9,516 nucleotides of DNA from an uncultured Clostridium sp. (lineage in GTDB: Bacteria; Bacillota; Clostridia; TANB77; CAG-508). Positions 1 to 7,692 of this stretch are shown here, piece after piece (positions within the stretch are counted from its first letter, which is position 1; every line of letters starts with the position of its first letter). Location of the stretch: the NCBI GenBank assembly GCA_946497905.1, contig CAMMMI010000071.1, forward strand, positions 1-9,516. The letters are read 5' to 3'. The notes below the pieces were generated by a model. It saw nothing but the letters and a program-made list of their open reading frames with translations. It ran no database searches and was not told the origin of the DNA. Both the position numbers and the translations under genes were made by a program.

Positions 1-72
1 TTTTATATCTATCTTCCTTAGAAGTTTTTCTATTTAACTACTTAATGTTGTACTCATCTTTTATTTATTTAA

Positions 73-216
73 TTAATCTTTAAACTTATCTGCATATTCT
101 TTATCTTTATAATATTCTGAATTTTCTCGCACTACTTTTTTTACTGTCTCAACATAATTTTTAACTTGTTTTTCTTTCAGTTCATCTATTTTTTTCTTAA
201 TTTTTTCTTTATCCAT
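73..216 (-). CDS. Small lysine-rich protein, 47 residues, unknown function
   Basis: This short ORF begins four bases after the stop of the 1059-residue gene. AGGAAGG (230-224), formed by that gene's last codons, lies 7 bases before the ATG, an ideal ribosome binding site. The product is 47 residues, highly charged and Lys/Glu-rich (starts MDKEKIKKKIDELKEKQ, ends YADKFKD). It has heptad-like spacing of hydrophobics (I6, I10, L13, V18, V22, V25) that would suit an amphipathic helix. No membrane segment, cysteines or known motif are seen. Tight spacing implies co-translation with the large protein, so a partner or accessory role is possible but not demonstrated. A chance ORF is less likely given the ribosome binding site, though the AT-rich composition permits it. 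Confidence 0.6.
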   Translation of the reverse strand: MDKEKIKKKIDELKEKQVKNYVETVKKVVRENSEYYKDKEYADKFKD

Positions 217-220
217 ATTC

Positions 221-3200
221 TTACCTTCCTTCATCATCTATCCTACCTGATATCTTTTTGCTTTCAATTCCTTTTTGTTGTGCCTTTTCTTCTTGTTTTT
301 GCCATTCTACTTTTTTCTGTTCTTCTTTTTGTTGCTTTTCTAATGCTTTTTGTAAATATGCTTGCGTATCAACTACTATTATTGGAATATTATATTTTTT
401 CATTATTTCTATATCCTCTTCTTTAGCTTGTTCCCATACTGCGTCTGGTAAATTTTTCCCTCCCATATTATCATTACCTATCTTATCATTATCCTTAATA
501 TTCCTGTTCTGAGCAATTTCATTATGCAGTCCATCTATTTTAGTACTCAACTTAATTAATGCTCCTCCTAAACCATGAATTCTCCTTGGCACATGATCAG
601 TGTTTGCATCAGCCGTCGCATATGCTTGAATCCCACCACTTTCTTTTATACTTGTATATACATATTTCCAACCAGTCCCAAAATTCTCCAATATAGCTTC
701 ATCTTGTGATACCAATCTTGTACTAATACTAGATACACCTAATTGACCTTCATATTGCATTAATTCTTTCAAGTTCATTCCTCCAGGCCAATGTGGCATA
801 AATCTAAAGTCAATACCTTTTAATATATATTTAGTTAAACCTTCTTTTGTTATTTCTTTTATAATTCCTGGATTTTTTTTCCCAGCTTCTTGTTTGCACA
901 ATTCTTCCATCTTTTCAGGTGTCAATAGAGTACTATTAAACAATTCTGTTTGATGTTCCTTTAATTTATTTATTGCTTGATGCATTACTATGGGCATTTG
1001 AATATTATTTCTGCATACCAAATCAGTTGCAAATTCCAACAATTTTTCCACATCTTTTTCATTTTCTAAAAATCTTAAAACATCTAACATTTGCATTTCT
1101 TGTTCATTATATAACCTATCATTAATATCCATCTCTTGACTAATATTATATAAATCTACTATTTCAGAAAACATATCTCCATAATCTATTATAGCACTCC
1201 CATCTTCTCTTAATCCTAATAAATCTCCACAAATTATATGCATCATTTCATTTCTGATTTCTACTCCTAAGTTTATTGTTTCACTTAAATTTCCTAATCC
1301 TTTTAACCTTAGATCTCTTAATTTTGCATATTTTCCTTCTATTGGTTCCATTTCTTTCATTATATGCTCTTTAAAAATATCATCATAATTTTGCAATTCC
1401 TGTAGAGTTTTAATATCAAGCTGATTATATTTTGACAATAAAACCAATATTAAATTTTCATTTTGTTTATCAGTTAATTCAACATCTTTACAATTCTGAA
1501 GTAATTCTTCAAAATAATTATATTCACTTATTGCTTTTTGCATTGTTTCTACATTATTTCCCATAGCTTTAGAAAGAATTTCATAATAATTTTTAAAATT
1601 TTCTAATTTTTCCGTATCTTTTATTATTCCCATAAATTCTTGATGATCTCTTATATTATAATTTAATAAATTGTGTACAAAACCTTCTCCAAAATTATCC
1701 ATTATCCTACTATCAAAATCTTCTAAAGACTTAATTGTATGAACATTAAGACCAGGTCTTGACCTTAATACTTCAACTGCACTCTCTCCATATGCATTCC
1801 CCATTAAAGTATAAAATTCTTCTCTTGTATCTTCCCCATTTTTTAATTTCTCATAATAAGCTTTTATTTCCTTTGGAGAATTCTTTTGCATAATATCTTT
1901 ATTAAACAAAATTTTAAATTCATTTATAAAAATATTATCTCCAGAAATTCTGTTCAACATTATATCTCTTCCAGTTGTTGTAAAGTTTTGATTAACGTCA
2001 AATACTCTATATTGAGCATATATTGTTTCTATACAATCTTCAAATTTTTGTAAGCTTTCTTCTCCATATACTTCTTTAAAAAGAGTTTTACATTTATCTT
2101 TCGATTCCTCCATATCTTCCTTAGAAACTTTTTTCGAAATTAATATCTTTTCAGGTGCTAAATATGGCAATATATAATTTGAATCTAATTTTATTAATTC
2201 CGCTATTTGATTTGTCTTCAAATCTCTAATTATTCTTTTTTGAACTTTACTATATCTTTCCACTCCTGGAATAATGATCTCGCCACCGATACTTCCATGT
2301 AAAGAAATTTTAGTTGATAAAATATTTCCCTTTGAAGACATCAATTTACTTTTTTCAAAAAATTGTCTTAATTTTTTTTCATCACACTCTTTCAAATAAT
2401 GGACTAATTCTTGTTCGTAAACTCCGGACTCACCCTCATTATCACAGTCTCTAACTATATTAAACCTATATTCTATAATTTTTTTCGAATAATTTGTATC
2501 ACTATTTAATAAAGCTATAGCCGCCTTTATTGATTCAGGATTTTTTGAATTTGACCAAATTTCATTTTTTACTTTGTCACTAGCATATTTATATGCTAAA
2601 GGATAATTTTGAAGAATTTTATACTGAAAACTTGCATCTTCTTTTTGTAACTCATCTTTATGCATTTCTACATATTTACCCATTACTAATTCACTTGCAA
2701 ACTCAAAATCTTTCTTATGTTCTTCAATATATTTTAATTGTATATCTACACTAGCATATCTTAAAAAATTTTCTTTATCTTTTTTAATATAATTTTGTTG
2801 TTTTTCTTTATCTAAATAAATTAATAATTCTGGCTTTTCTTGAATAAATTTATCCACTTCTTTTAAATAATTTATTAATCTGGGTAATTCTTCTTGTAAT
2901 ACTCCTGATTGTTCCATCTCTTCCAATAGAGTTTCTTGAATTTCTGGAAAAACTTCGACAAAATCATATTTTCCCATTTTTAATGCCTTATGTACTAATT
3001 CATATAGTTCTCCATTTAGGTACTCCCTCCAAATATCAGGATGCTTTTGTATAATCTTTACTTGGTTTTCATCGGACAAAATAGTTACTATATTAGGTTT
3101 TTCTCTCAATTTTTCAAGTAAAACATCCTCTGGTATGATAAGCAATTTTGCTTCTTTCTGCTCTGAAAAGGAAAATGCTTCAATATTTTTATCTATTTCA

Positions 3201-3400
3201 CTTCTTACGATATTATCAATTAATTCATCTACAACCCTATTATCCCTTTTTATATATTCAGGAGCTTGACCATATTTTTTAAAATCAAAATTTAAATATT
3301 GTTTTTTTAAATTTCTTAAAAAAAGTTCTATTCTTATTTTTTTAAATATATTTAATTTTTTTACAGCAATTGGTAAATTATTTTCATATTCATTTTTCAT
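221..3400 (-). CDS. Large protein of unknown function with N-terminal helical repeats and C-terminal LHNE-motif domain
   Basis: I do not recognise a characterised family for this 1059-residue protein. It is rich in Lys, Glu, Asn and Ile, with no signal peptide or membrane helix, so it is probably cytoplasmic. Residues about 185-280 hold roughly 20-residue helical repeats (FIQEKPELLIYL, YIKKDKENFLRYAS, YIEEHKKDFEFAS, ILQNYPLAYKYAS), reminiscent of DUF4116-like arrays. Residues about 360-380 are glycine-rich (HGSIGGEIIIPG). The C-terminal region, about 860-1012, appears globular and carries GLHNEIAQNR (957-966), LPDAVW (984-989) and YNIPIIVVD (1003-1011). Those motifs, in that order, recall the ends of other large uncharacterised Clostridia proteins (my recollection). 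A Q/K/E-rich tail (1014-1047) suits a coiled coil. The ATG has AAGGAG 10 bases upstream (3416-3411). A weak promoter (TTGTCA 3449-3444, TAAATT 3426-3421) is possible. The stop is 4 bases from the next small gene. Confidence 0.85.
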   Translation of the reverse strand: MKNEYENNLPIAVKKLNIFKKIRIELFLRNLKKQYLNFDFKKYGQAPEYIKRDNRVVDELIDNIVRSEIDKNIEAFSFSEQKEAKLLIIPEDVLLEKLREKPNIVTILSDENQVKIIQKHPDIWREYLNGELYELVHKALKMGKYDFVEVFPEIQETLLEEMEQSGVLQEELPRLINYLKEVDKFIQEKPELLIYLDKEKQQNYIKKDKENFLRYASVDIQLKYIEEHKKDFEFASELVMGKYVEMHKDELQKEDASFQYKILQNYPLAYKYASDKVKNEIWSNSKNPESIKAAIALLNSDTNYSKKIIEYRFNIVRDCDNEGESGVYEQELVHYLKECDEKKLRQFFEKSKLMSSKGNILSTKISLHGSIGGEIIIPGVERYSKVQKRIIRDLKTNQIAELIKLDSNYILPYLAPEKILISKKVSKEDMEESKDKCKTLFKEVYGEESLQKFEDCIETIYAQYRVFDVNQNFTTTGRDIMLNRISGDNIFINEFKILFNKDIMQKNSPKEIKAYYEKLKNGEDTREEFYTLMGNAYGESAVEVLRSRPGLNVHTIKSLEDFDSRIMDNFGEGFVHNLLNYNIRDHQEFMGIIKDTEKLENFKNYYEILSKAMGNNVETMQKAISEYNYFEELLQNCKDVELTDKQNENLILVLLSKYNQLDIKTLQELQNYDDIFKEHIMKEMEPIEGKYAKLRDLRLKGLGNLSETINLGVEIRNEMMHIICGDLLGLREDGSAIIDYGDMFSEIVDLYNISQEMDINDRLYNEQEMQMLDVLRFLENEKDVEKLLEFATDLVCRNNIQMPIVMHQAINKLKEHQTELFNSTLLTPEKMEELCKQEAGKKNPGIIKEITKEGLTKYILKGIDFRFMPHWPGGMNLKELMQYEGQLGVSSISTRLVSQDEAILENFGTGWKYVYTSIKESGGIQAYATADANTDHVPRRIHGLGGALIKLSTKIDGLHNEIAQNRNIKDNDKIGNDNMGGKNLPDAVWEQAKEEDIEIMKKYNIPIIVVDTQAYLQKALEKQQKEEQKKVEWQKQEEKAQQKGIESKKISGRIDDEGR

Positions 3401-3481
3401 ATCAAATTTACTCCTTAGTTAATTTATTTATTATCATCTGTTTTGACAATCTATAACATATAAATGTCTACCTACATATTA

Positions 3482-4516
3482 CTATTTCTTTTTTAAATTC
3501 TTTGAATAATAAATCATATCAGTACAAACTAATTGTCTATCCTTTATTTCTTCTTCATAATTATCTATAAAAAAGTTCTTTATTGTTTTTTCGTATTTAT
3601 CAAACCCTTGTTTTACATAAAACGGGATGTTGTTTTCCGTTGTCCCCACTAACATCTTTTCATATTTTTGTTTATAGTTACCACATAGAGACTTTAATAA
3701 TATTTTTGCATAACCTTTTCCTCTATATTCTTCTTTTGTAACTATATTTTTTAATTCCAATATTTTTCTAGAAATCGGCAGAATTACTGCAATGCAAATT
3801 ATTTCATCTCCTTTTTTTAATGCATACACATCAGAATTAGTTAAATACTTATGTATCATATTTTTTGAAGGATCTGCCTCCAAAAGCATATTAATATAAT
3901 CTTCTTTATTTCCTATTCTTTTTACTTGCAATCTTGGCTCTTTTTGTAGATTGTATCCGTCTAACAGTCTAGTTTTCGCGTTATTATGACTATAATACCT
4001 ACTTTCTTCAGAAAATATACATCCACAATATTTCTGCATATATAATCCCAATTCTCTGGCTTTTGATTGTCCATCTCTAAAACCAATCCTAAAATCTCTA
4101 TATAAAAACTCCAATCCATAGTTTTTTGCAATCTTTTCCCCTAAATCTTTTATTATATCATGTTTTTGATATGGACTAACTAGAAGTGTTGTTGATATAT
4201 GTGTATATCCATGCTCTTTAGCATATTTAGCTGTTCGTTCCAAACGAACTGGATAGCAGTAATCTTGACATCTAGTTTCTAAAGAATTTACAACATTTTT
4301 ACAAAATTCATCTAATCCATAATTTTCTTCAAAAATGGCTTCTACTTCTATACTTTTTGTATATTCTTTTAAACAATCTCTTCTTTCTTTATATTCCATA
4401 TATGGATGTATATTTGGATTAAACCAATATACTGTTGGTTCTATACCTTCATTTCTTAAAGTATCTATACAATATACACTACATGGTGCACAACATGTAT
4501 GTAATAATAGTTTCAT
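3482..4516 (-). CDS. queH: Epoxyqueuosine reductase QueH fused to a GNAT acetyltransferase domain
   Basis: QueH reduces epoxyqueuosine to queuosine in the wobble base of GUN-anticodon tRNAs, and is unrelated to the cobalamin enzyme QueG. Numbering from ATG 4516 (344 residues), cysteines that match the family's Fe-S/metal sites are C8, C9 and C12 (HTCCAPC), C83 and C87 (RCQDYCYPVR) and C164/C166 (YCGCIFSEES). This core ends near residue 190. The remainder looks like a GNAT domain: motif A RGKGYA at 265-270 for acetyl-CoA binding, then TTENNIPFYVKQGF and a C-terminal FFIDNY stretch. Stand-alone QueH is about 180-250 residues, so this is a fusion. ATG 4516 has AAAGGA 7 bases upstream, whereas ATG 4543 has no such site. 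It lies 115 bases downstream of ruvB. The acetyltransferase substrate is unknown. Confidence 0.88.
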   Translation of the reverse strand: MKLLLHTCCAPCSVYCIDTLRNEGIEPTVYWFNPNIHPYMEYKERRDCLKEYTKSIEVEAIFEENYGLDEFCKNVVNSLETRCQDYCYPVRLERTAKYAKEHGYTHISTTLLVSPYQKHDIIKDLGEKIAKNYGLEFLYRDFRIGFRDGQSKARELGLYMQKYCGCIFSEESRYYSHNNAKTRLLDGYNLQKEPRLQVKRIGNKEDYINMLLEADPSKNMIHKYLTNSDVYALKKGDEIICIAVILPISRKILELKNIVTKEEYRGKGYAKILLKSLCGNYKQKYEKMLVGTTENNIPFYVKQGFDKYEKTIKNFFIDNYEEEIKDRQLVCTDMIYYSKNLKKK

Positions 4517-4597
4517 AAATTTTCCTTTCCATATTCTTGTCATTTAAGGGCTATATTCAAAATGGCAAAAATACTAAATATCACTCTCAATCTCATG

Positions 4598-4650
4598 AAG
4601 GTCCGTCCCTATTATCCCTAATTTTAGGGATTTAAGGAACGTCCCCTATT
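4598..4650 (-). repeat. Small GGGAC-rich repeat with central hairpin, overlapping the ruvB 3' end
   Basis: On the plus strand, AAGGTCCGTCCCTATT (4598-4613) and AAGGAACGTCCCCTATT (4634-4650) are imperfect direct repeats. They flank a perfect inverted repeat, ATCCCTAA (4614-4621) and TTAGGGAT (4624-4631). The unit is far richer in GC runs than the surroundings. It supplies the last codons and TAA of ruvB. The minus-strand reading GGGGACGTTCC resembles dispersed intergenic repeats I recall from several Clostridia genomes, some in the REP/RAYT style; that link is recollection, not shown here. Without a T-run it is a weak terminator candidate, though the hairpin could protect the ruvB transcript end. 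It is the only copy in the window. Confidence 0.6.
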
Positions 4651-5642
4651 TCATACCCAAGATGTTTATATGCTGGTGGTAATACTTGTCTTCCTCTTAA
4701 TGTTCTTGCTATAAATCCTATTTGTATTAAATATGGCTCATAAACATCTTCTATTGTATCTATTTCTTCCCCTATTGTTGCTGCTAGTGCTTCTATTCCT
4801 ACTGGTCTTCCTGCATATTGTGTTATCATTACATCTAATAATTTTCTATCTATTTCGTCTAAGCCTAATTCATCTATTTCTAGTTTGTTTAATGCAATTT
4901 TTGTTATTTTTAATGTTATTTTCCCATCTCCTAGTACTGCTGCATAGTCTCTTACTCTTTTTAATAGCCTATTAGCTACTCTTGGCGTTCCTCTTGAACG
5001 TCTTGCTATTTCTTTTGCTGATTCTTCTTCTATTTCTACTTCTAATATTTTACTTGATCTTTTTATTATTTTAGTTAAGTCTTCTATATTGTATAATTCT
5101 AATCTATGTATTATTCCAAATCTATCACGTAAAGGTGTTGTTAATGAACCTGCTTTTGTTGTTGCTCCTATTAATGTGAATTTAGGTAAATCTAATCTTA
5201 TTGACCTTGCACTTGGTCCTTTTCCTATTATTATGTCTAATGTATAATCTTCTAGTGCTGGATATAAAATTTCTTCTACACTTTTGCTTAACCTATGTAT
5301 TTCGTCTATGAATAATACATCAAATTCTGATAAATTCGTTAGTAATGCTGCTAAGTCCCCTGGTTTTTCTATTGCTGGTCCTGATGTTATTTTTATATTT
5401 GAGTTCATTTCGTTTGATATAATATTAGATAAAGTTGTTTTTCCTAGACCTGGTGGTCCATAAAACAAACAATGGTCTAATGGTTCTCCTCTTTTTTTAG
5501 CCGCTTCTATATATATCTTCATATTTTCTTTTACTTTATCTTGTCCTATATATTCCTCTAAAGTTTTTGGTCTTAAAGAATTTTCTAGCCTTTCTTCTCC
5601 TTGACTTTCTAATTCTGGACTAATTATTCTTTCTTCTCCCAA
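4632..5642 (-). CDS. ruvB: Holliday junction branch-migration ATPase RuvB
   Basis: RuvB forms a hexameric AAA+ motor that, with RuvA, drives branch migration of Holliday junctions in recombinational repair. Numbering from the TTG start (336 residues), the order is SLRPKTLEEYIGQ (22-34), Walker A GPPGLGKTT (62-70), Walker B DEIH (113-116), sensor 1 GATT (159-162), the sensor 2 region GTPRVANRL (218-226), and the C-terminal winged helix ending near PAYKHLG. An ATG at 5657 opens a longer frame but has no ribosome binding site. GGAGG at 5655-5651 lies inside that extension and is placed 8 bases before TTG 5642, giving an N-terminus MGEERIISPE as expected for RuvB. The last residues, GDVP and the stop, come from a GGGGACGTTCC repeat arm, so the tail is altered. 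RuvA is not present. The gene follows the LTA synthase by 93 bases. Confidence 0.97.
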   Translation of the reverse strand: MGEERIISPELESQGEERLENSLRPKTLEEYIGQDKVKENMKIYIEAAKKRGEPLDHCLFYGPPGLGKTTLSNIISNEMNSNIKITSGPAIEKPGDLAALLTNLSEFDVLFIDEIHRLSKSVEEILYPALEDYTLDIIIGKGPSARSIRLDLPKFTLIGATTKAGSLTTPLRDRFGIIHRLELYNIEDLTKIIKRSSKILEVEIEEESAKEIARRSRGTPRVANRLLKRVRDYAAVLGDGKITLKITKIALNKLEIDELGLDEIDRKLLDVMITQYAGRPVGIEALAATIGEEIDTIEDVYEPYLIQIGFIARTLRGRQVLPPAYKHLGYEIGDVP

Positions 5643-5650
5643 TGTCAATT

Positions 5651-5655
5651 CCTCC
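5651..5655 (-). promoter_or_regulatory. Ribosome binding site that decides the ruvB start (TTG 5642)
   Basis: GGAGG immediately follows the AT of the ATG at 5657, so it cannot serve that codon. It lies 8 bases before TTG at 5642-5640. The resulting N-terminus matches the usual RuvB length. Confidence 0.65.
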
Positions 5656-5735
5656 ATTCAAAAATCTTTTATTTGCTAAATTGATATTTATTGTTGATTC
5701 CAAATTATCTATAAAATAGTTATTAAAATTTATTA

Positions 5736-7652
5736 TTATTTTATCTTTTTGTCTTTTAATAAATTATTTATACTAATAGAATTTGATATATCTAACTCCT
5801 TTTTCATATCATAATAATATCTATCTATCATTTCTTTTGTAAATTTATCAATACTATTCATGTCAATTTTTTCTCCAGTATAAATATCGTACCATTCTTC
5901 ATCATAATAATATCTACTAGTAATAATTCTTTCATTATTTAGACATATAAAGTCTTTTTTTCCAAACATATTAGTTCCTAAAGAAAATCCGTCTTCAATG
6001 CCTGCTAAATATGTTAATGTTGGTTTTATATCTAGTTTATTTACTGGCTTTTCTATTTTTATATTTTTCAATCCAGGTATTTTAAAACCACATACTACTC
6101 TTGTATAATTTAATTTTAAATCAACATCATTTAAATTAGGATTTGTCTTTTTTAGAAAATCTATTAGTTTGTCATCATACATATTTACACCATTATGATC
6201 TCCAAATACTAGTATTGCTGTATTATCATATAAATTTTCCTTCTTTAGCTCATTTATAAATATACCAAAAGCATAATCTGCATAGTTAGCTGCTTCTAAA
6301 TAGTTTCCGAAAAATGTGTCTTTAAATTCTCCTATATCAATTGATATTTTACTTCTATCTTGTAATCCTTCTAAATTAAATGGTGTATGTGAAGACGCTG
6401 CAACTATATAACTTATAAATGGTGTTTGATATGTTTTTAGTTTTTGTACTGCTTGTTTATATAATAACTCATCTGACAAATATCCACTTATTTCTTCTGA
6501 AATATCTTCAAATTGTTCTTTTAAATTTAATTCATTTAAATTAAGTCTTCCATAAACATTACCTCTATTCCAAAAATATGGATAATTACCATGCATATAT
6601 GAAGTATGATATCCTTCATTATTGAACATTTTAAATAAATCATCATATGTGTTTGCAAAATATTTACTAAATGACATTCCATTTTCCATTGGATATATTG
6701 ATGTTATTGTTGAATGCTCAGAATCTGCTGTTGATGAATAACTTTGCATATGCATATTGGAAAATTCTATATTTTCTCTTAAAAATCTATTTAAATTTGG
6801 TGTTATTTCTCTTCCATTTATTTTTTTATTTACTACAAATTCTTGAATTGATTCTAATTGTAAAATTATTATATTTTTATCTTCTAATATTCCATCATAA
6901 TAACTTTCTATTTGATTATATCTTGTATCATAATCATTTTTTAATTCTTCATAATCCTTTATCATGTCATCATAATTGTTGTATTTTGCATTATTTTTTA
7001 TATTTAATGTGCTTTGTATGTCATATATATGATATCCAAAAATAGTTGCGTCTTTGATTTGTAAATCTTTATTATATGACTTATCTTTTCCTTTTTCTAC
7101 ATAACTATTTCCTATATATATAAATACTGCTATTCCTAAAATTCCAATACAGATTTTTCCTAATATTTGAGGTTTTGTTTTCTTTTCCTTCTTTATCAAT
7201 TCTATCTTTTTTAATATTATTAAAATTGCTAATATTATAATATCCAAAAAATATATTATATCTTTTAATTTAAATAATGATGGTATTGTACTTATTATTT
7301 CTTCTCCATACTGTAAATTGGTTACTTGTGCAAGTGATAAGACATTATTTGAATATGAATAATACAATTCGTCTGAACAAAGCAGAATACTAATTAATAA
7401 ATTTGCTACTATTGCTGTTATAATTCTTGCTCTGTTAGGCAAAACACCTATCAGACACATTAATATTGTAATAAAAAACGTTGTTCCTATAATTAGTTTT
7501 CCTTCTATGTTTTCATTTACTGTTATAGTATTATTATAAAAAAATATTGTTTTTAATAATAATATTATTCCTACAATTAGTAAAAACCAAAAGGAATTAA
7601 CTATTCTATTTGTTAATTGTTTAGCTTTATCTAATATTTCTTTTTTTTCCAA
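5736..7652 (-). CDS. LTA synthase family membrane phosphoglycerol transferase (sulfatase fold)
   Basis: This 638-residue protein has the layout of lipoteichoic acid synthase LtaS: five predicted transmembrane helices (about 21-40, 53-71, 76-92, 131-148, 165-182), then a large extracytoplasmic sulfatase-like domain. Family enzymes move glycerol-phosphate from phosphatidylglycerol to a growing chain outside the membrane through a phospho-threonine intermediate and a bound Mn ion. Key residues are visible: metal ligand E267 (LQLES), nucleophile T308 (SSTADSE), the FWNR motif at 360-363, H422 (SSHTPF), and metal ligands D485/H486 (FGDHNG). No signal-peptidase-like AXA site is evident after helix 5. 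The start is TTG at 7652, with AAGGAG at 7664-7659 and a 6-base spacer. It lies 40 bases after pssE and is probably co-transcribed. Polymer specificity (LTA, or a related phosphoglycerol or phosphoethanolamine transfer) is not settled. Confidence 0.92.
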   Translation of the reverse strand: MEKKEILDKAKQLTNRIVNSFWFLLIVGIILLLKTIFFYNNTITVNENIEGKLIIGTTFFITILMCLIGVLPNRARIITAIVANLLISILLCSDELYYSYSNNVLSLAQVTNLQYGEEIISTIPSLFKLKDIIYFLDIIILAILIILKKIELIKKEKKTKPQILGKICIGILGIAVFIYIGNSYVEKGKDKSYNKDLQIKDATIFGYHIYDIQSTLNIKNNAKYNNYDDMIKDYEELKNDYDTRYNQIESYYDGILEDKNIIILQLESIQEFVVNKKINGREITPNLNRFLRENIEFSNMHMQSYSSTADSEHSTITSIYPMENGMSFSKYFANTYDDLFKMFNNEGYHTSYMHGNYPYFWNRGNVYGRLNLNELNLKEQFEDISEEISGYLSDELLYKQAVQKLKTYQTPFISYIVAASSHTPFNLEGLQDRSKISIDIGEFKDTFFGNYLEAANYADYAFGIFINELKKENLYDNTAILVFGDHNGVNMYDDKLIDFLKKTNPNLNDVDLKLNYTRVVCGFKIPGLKNIKIEKPVNKLDIKPTLTYLAGIEDGFSLGTNMFGKKDFICLNNERIITSRYYYDEEWYDIYTGEKIDMNSIDKFTKEMIDRYYYDMKKELDISNSISINNLLKDKKIK

Positions 7653-7658
7653 TTTTTT

Positions 7659-7664
7659 CTCCTT
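7659..7664 (-). promoter_or_regulatory. Ribosome binding site supporting a TTG start of the LTA synthase
   Basis: AAGGAG followed by six A residues leads directly to TTG at 7652-7650. The spacing is ideal and no ATG lies nearby in frame, so TTG is the likely initiation codon. Confidence 0.7.
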
Positions 7665-7692
7665 TTATTTATTTGTCCTTATTTTACTATTT

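Noticed and set aside
1..72. Possible terminator or start of another minus-strand gene at the window edge
   Set aside because: CTTC-TAAG-GAAG forms only a 4-bp stem. TAAGGAAG near 14-21 could be a ribosome binding site for a gene beyond the edge, but no start codon is visible.
166..512. Plus-strand open frames rich in Phe, Leu and Ser opposite the 3' end of the large gene
   Set aside because: They are the antisense of lysine/glutamate-rich coding sequence, have no convincing ribosome binding site and show only low-complexity hydrophobic composition.
4517..4631. preQ1 riboswitch before queH
   Set aside because: I see no preQ1-type aptamer pattern in this spacer, and QueH is not usually under direct preQ1 control.
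6671..7045. Plus-strand 124-codon frame opposite the LTA synthase
   Set aside because: It overlaps a firmly identified gene on the other strand and has no family resemblance or plausible ribosome binding site.
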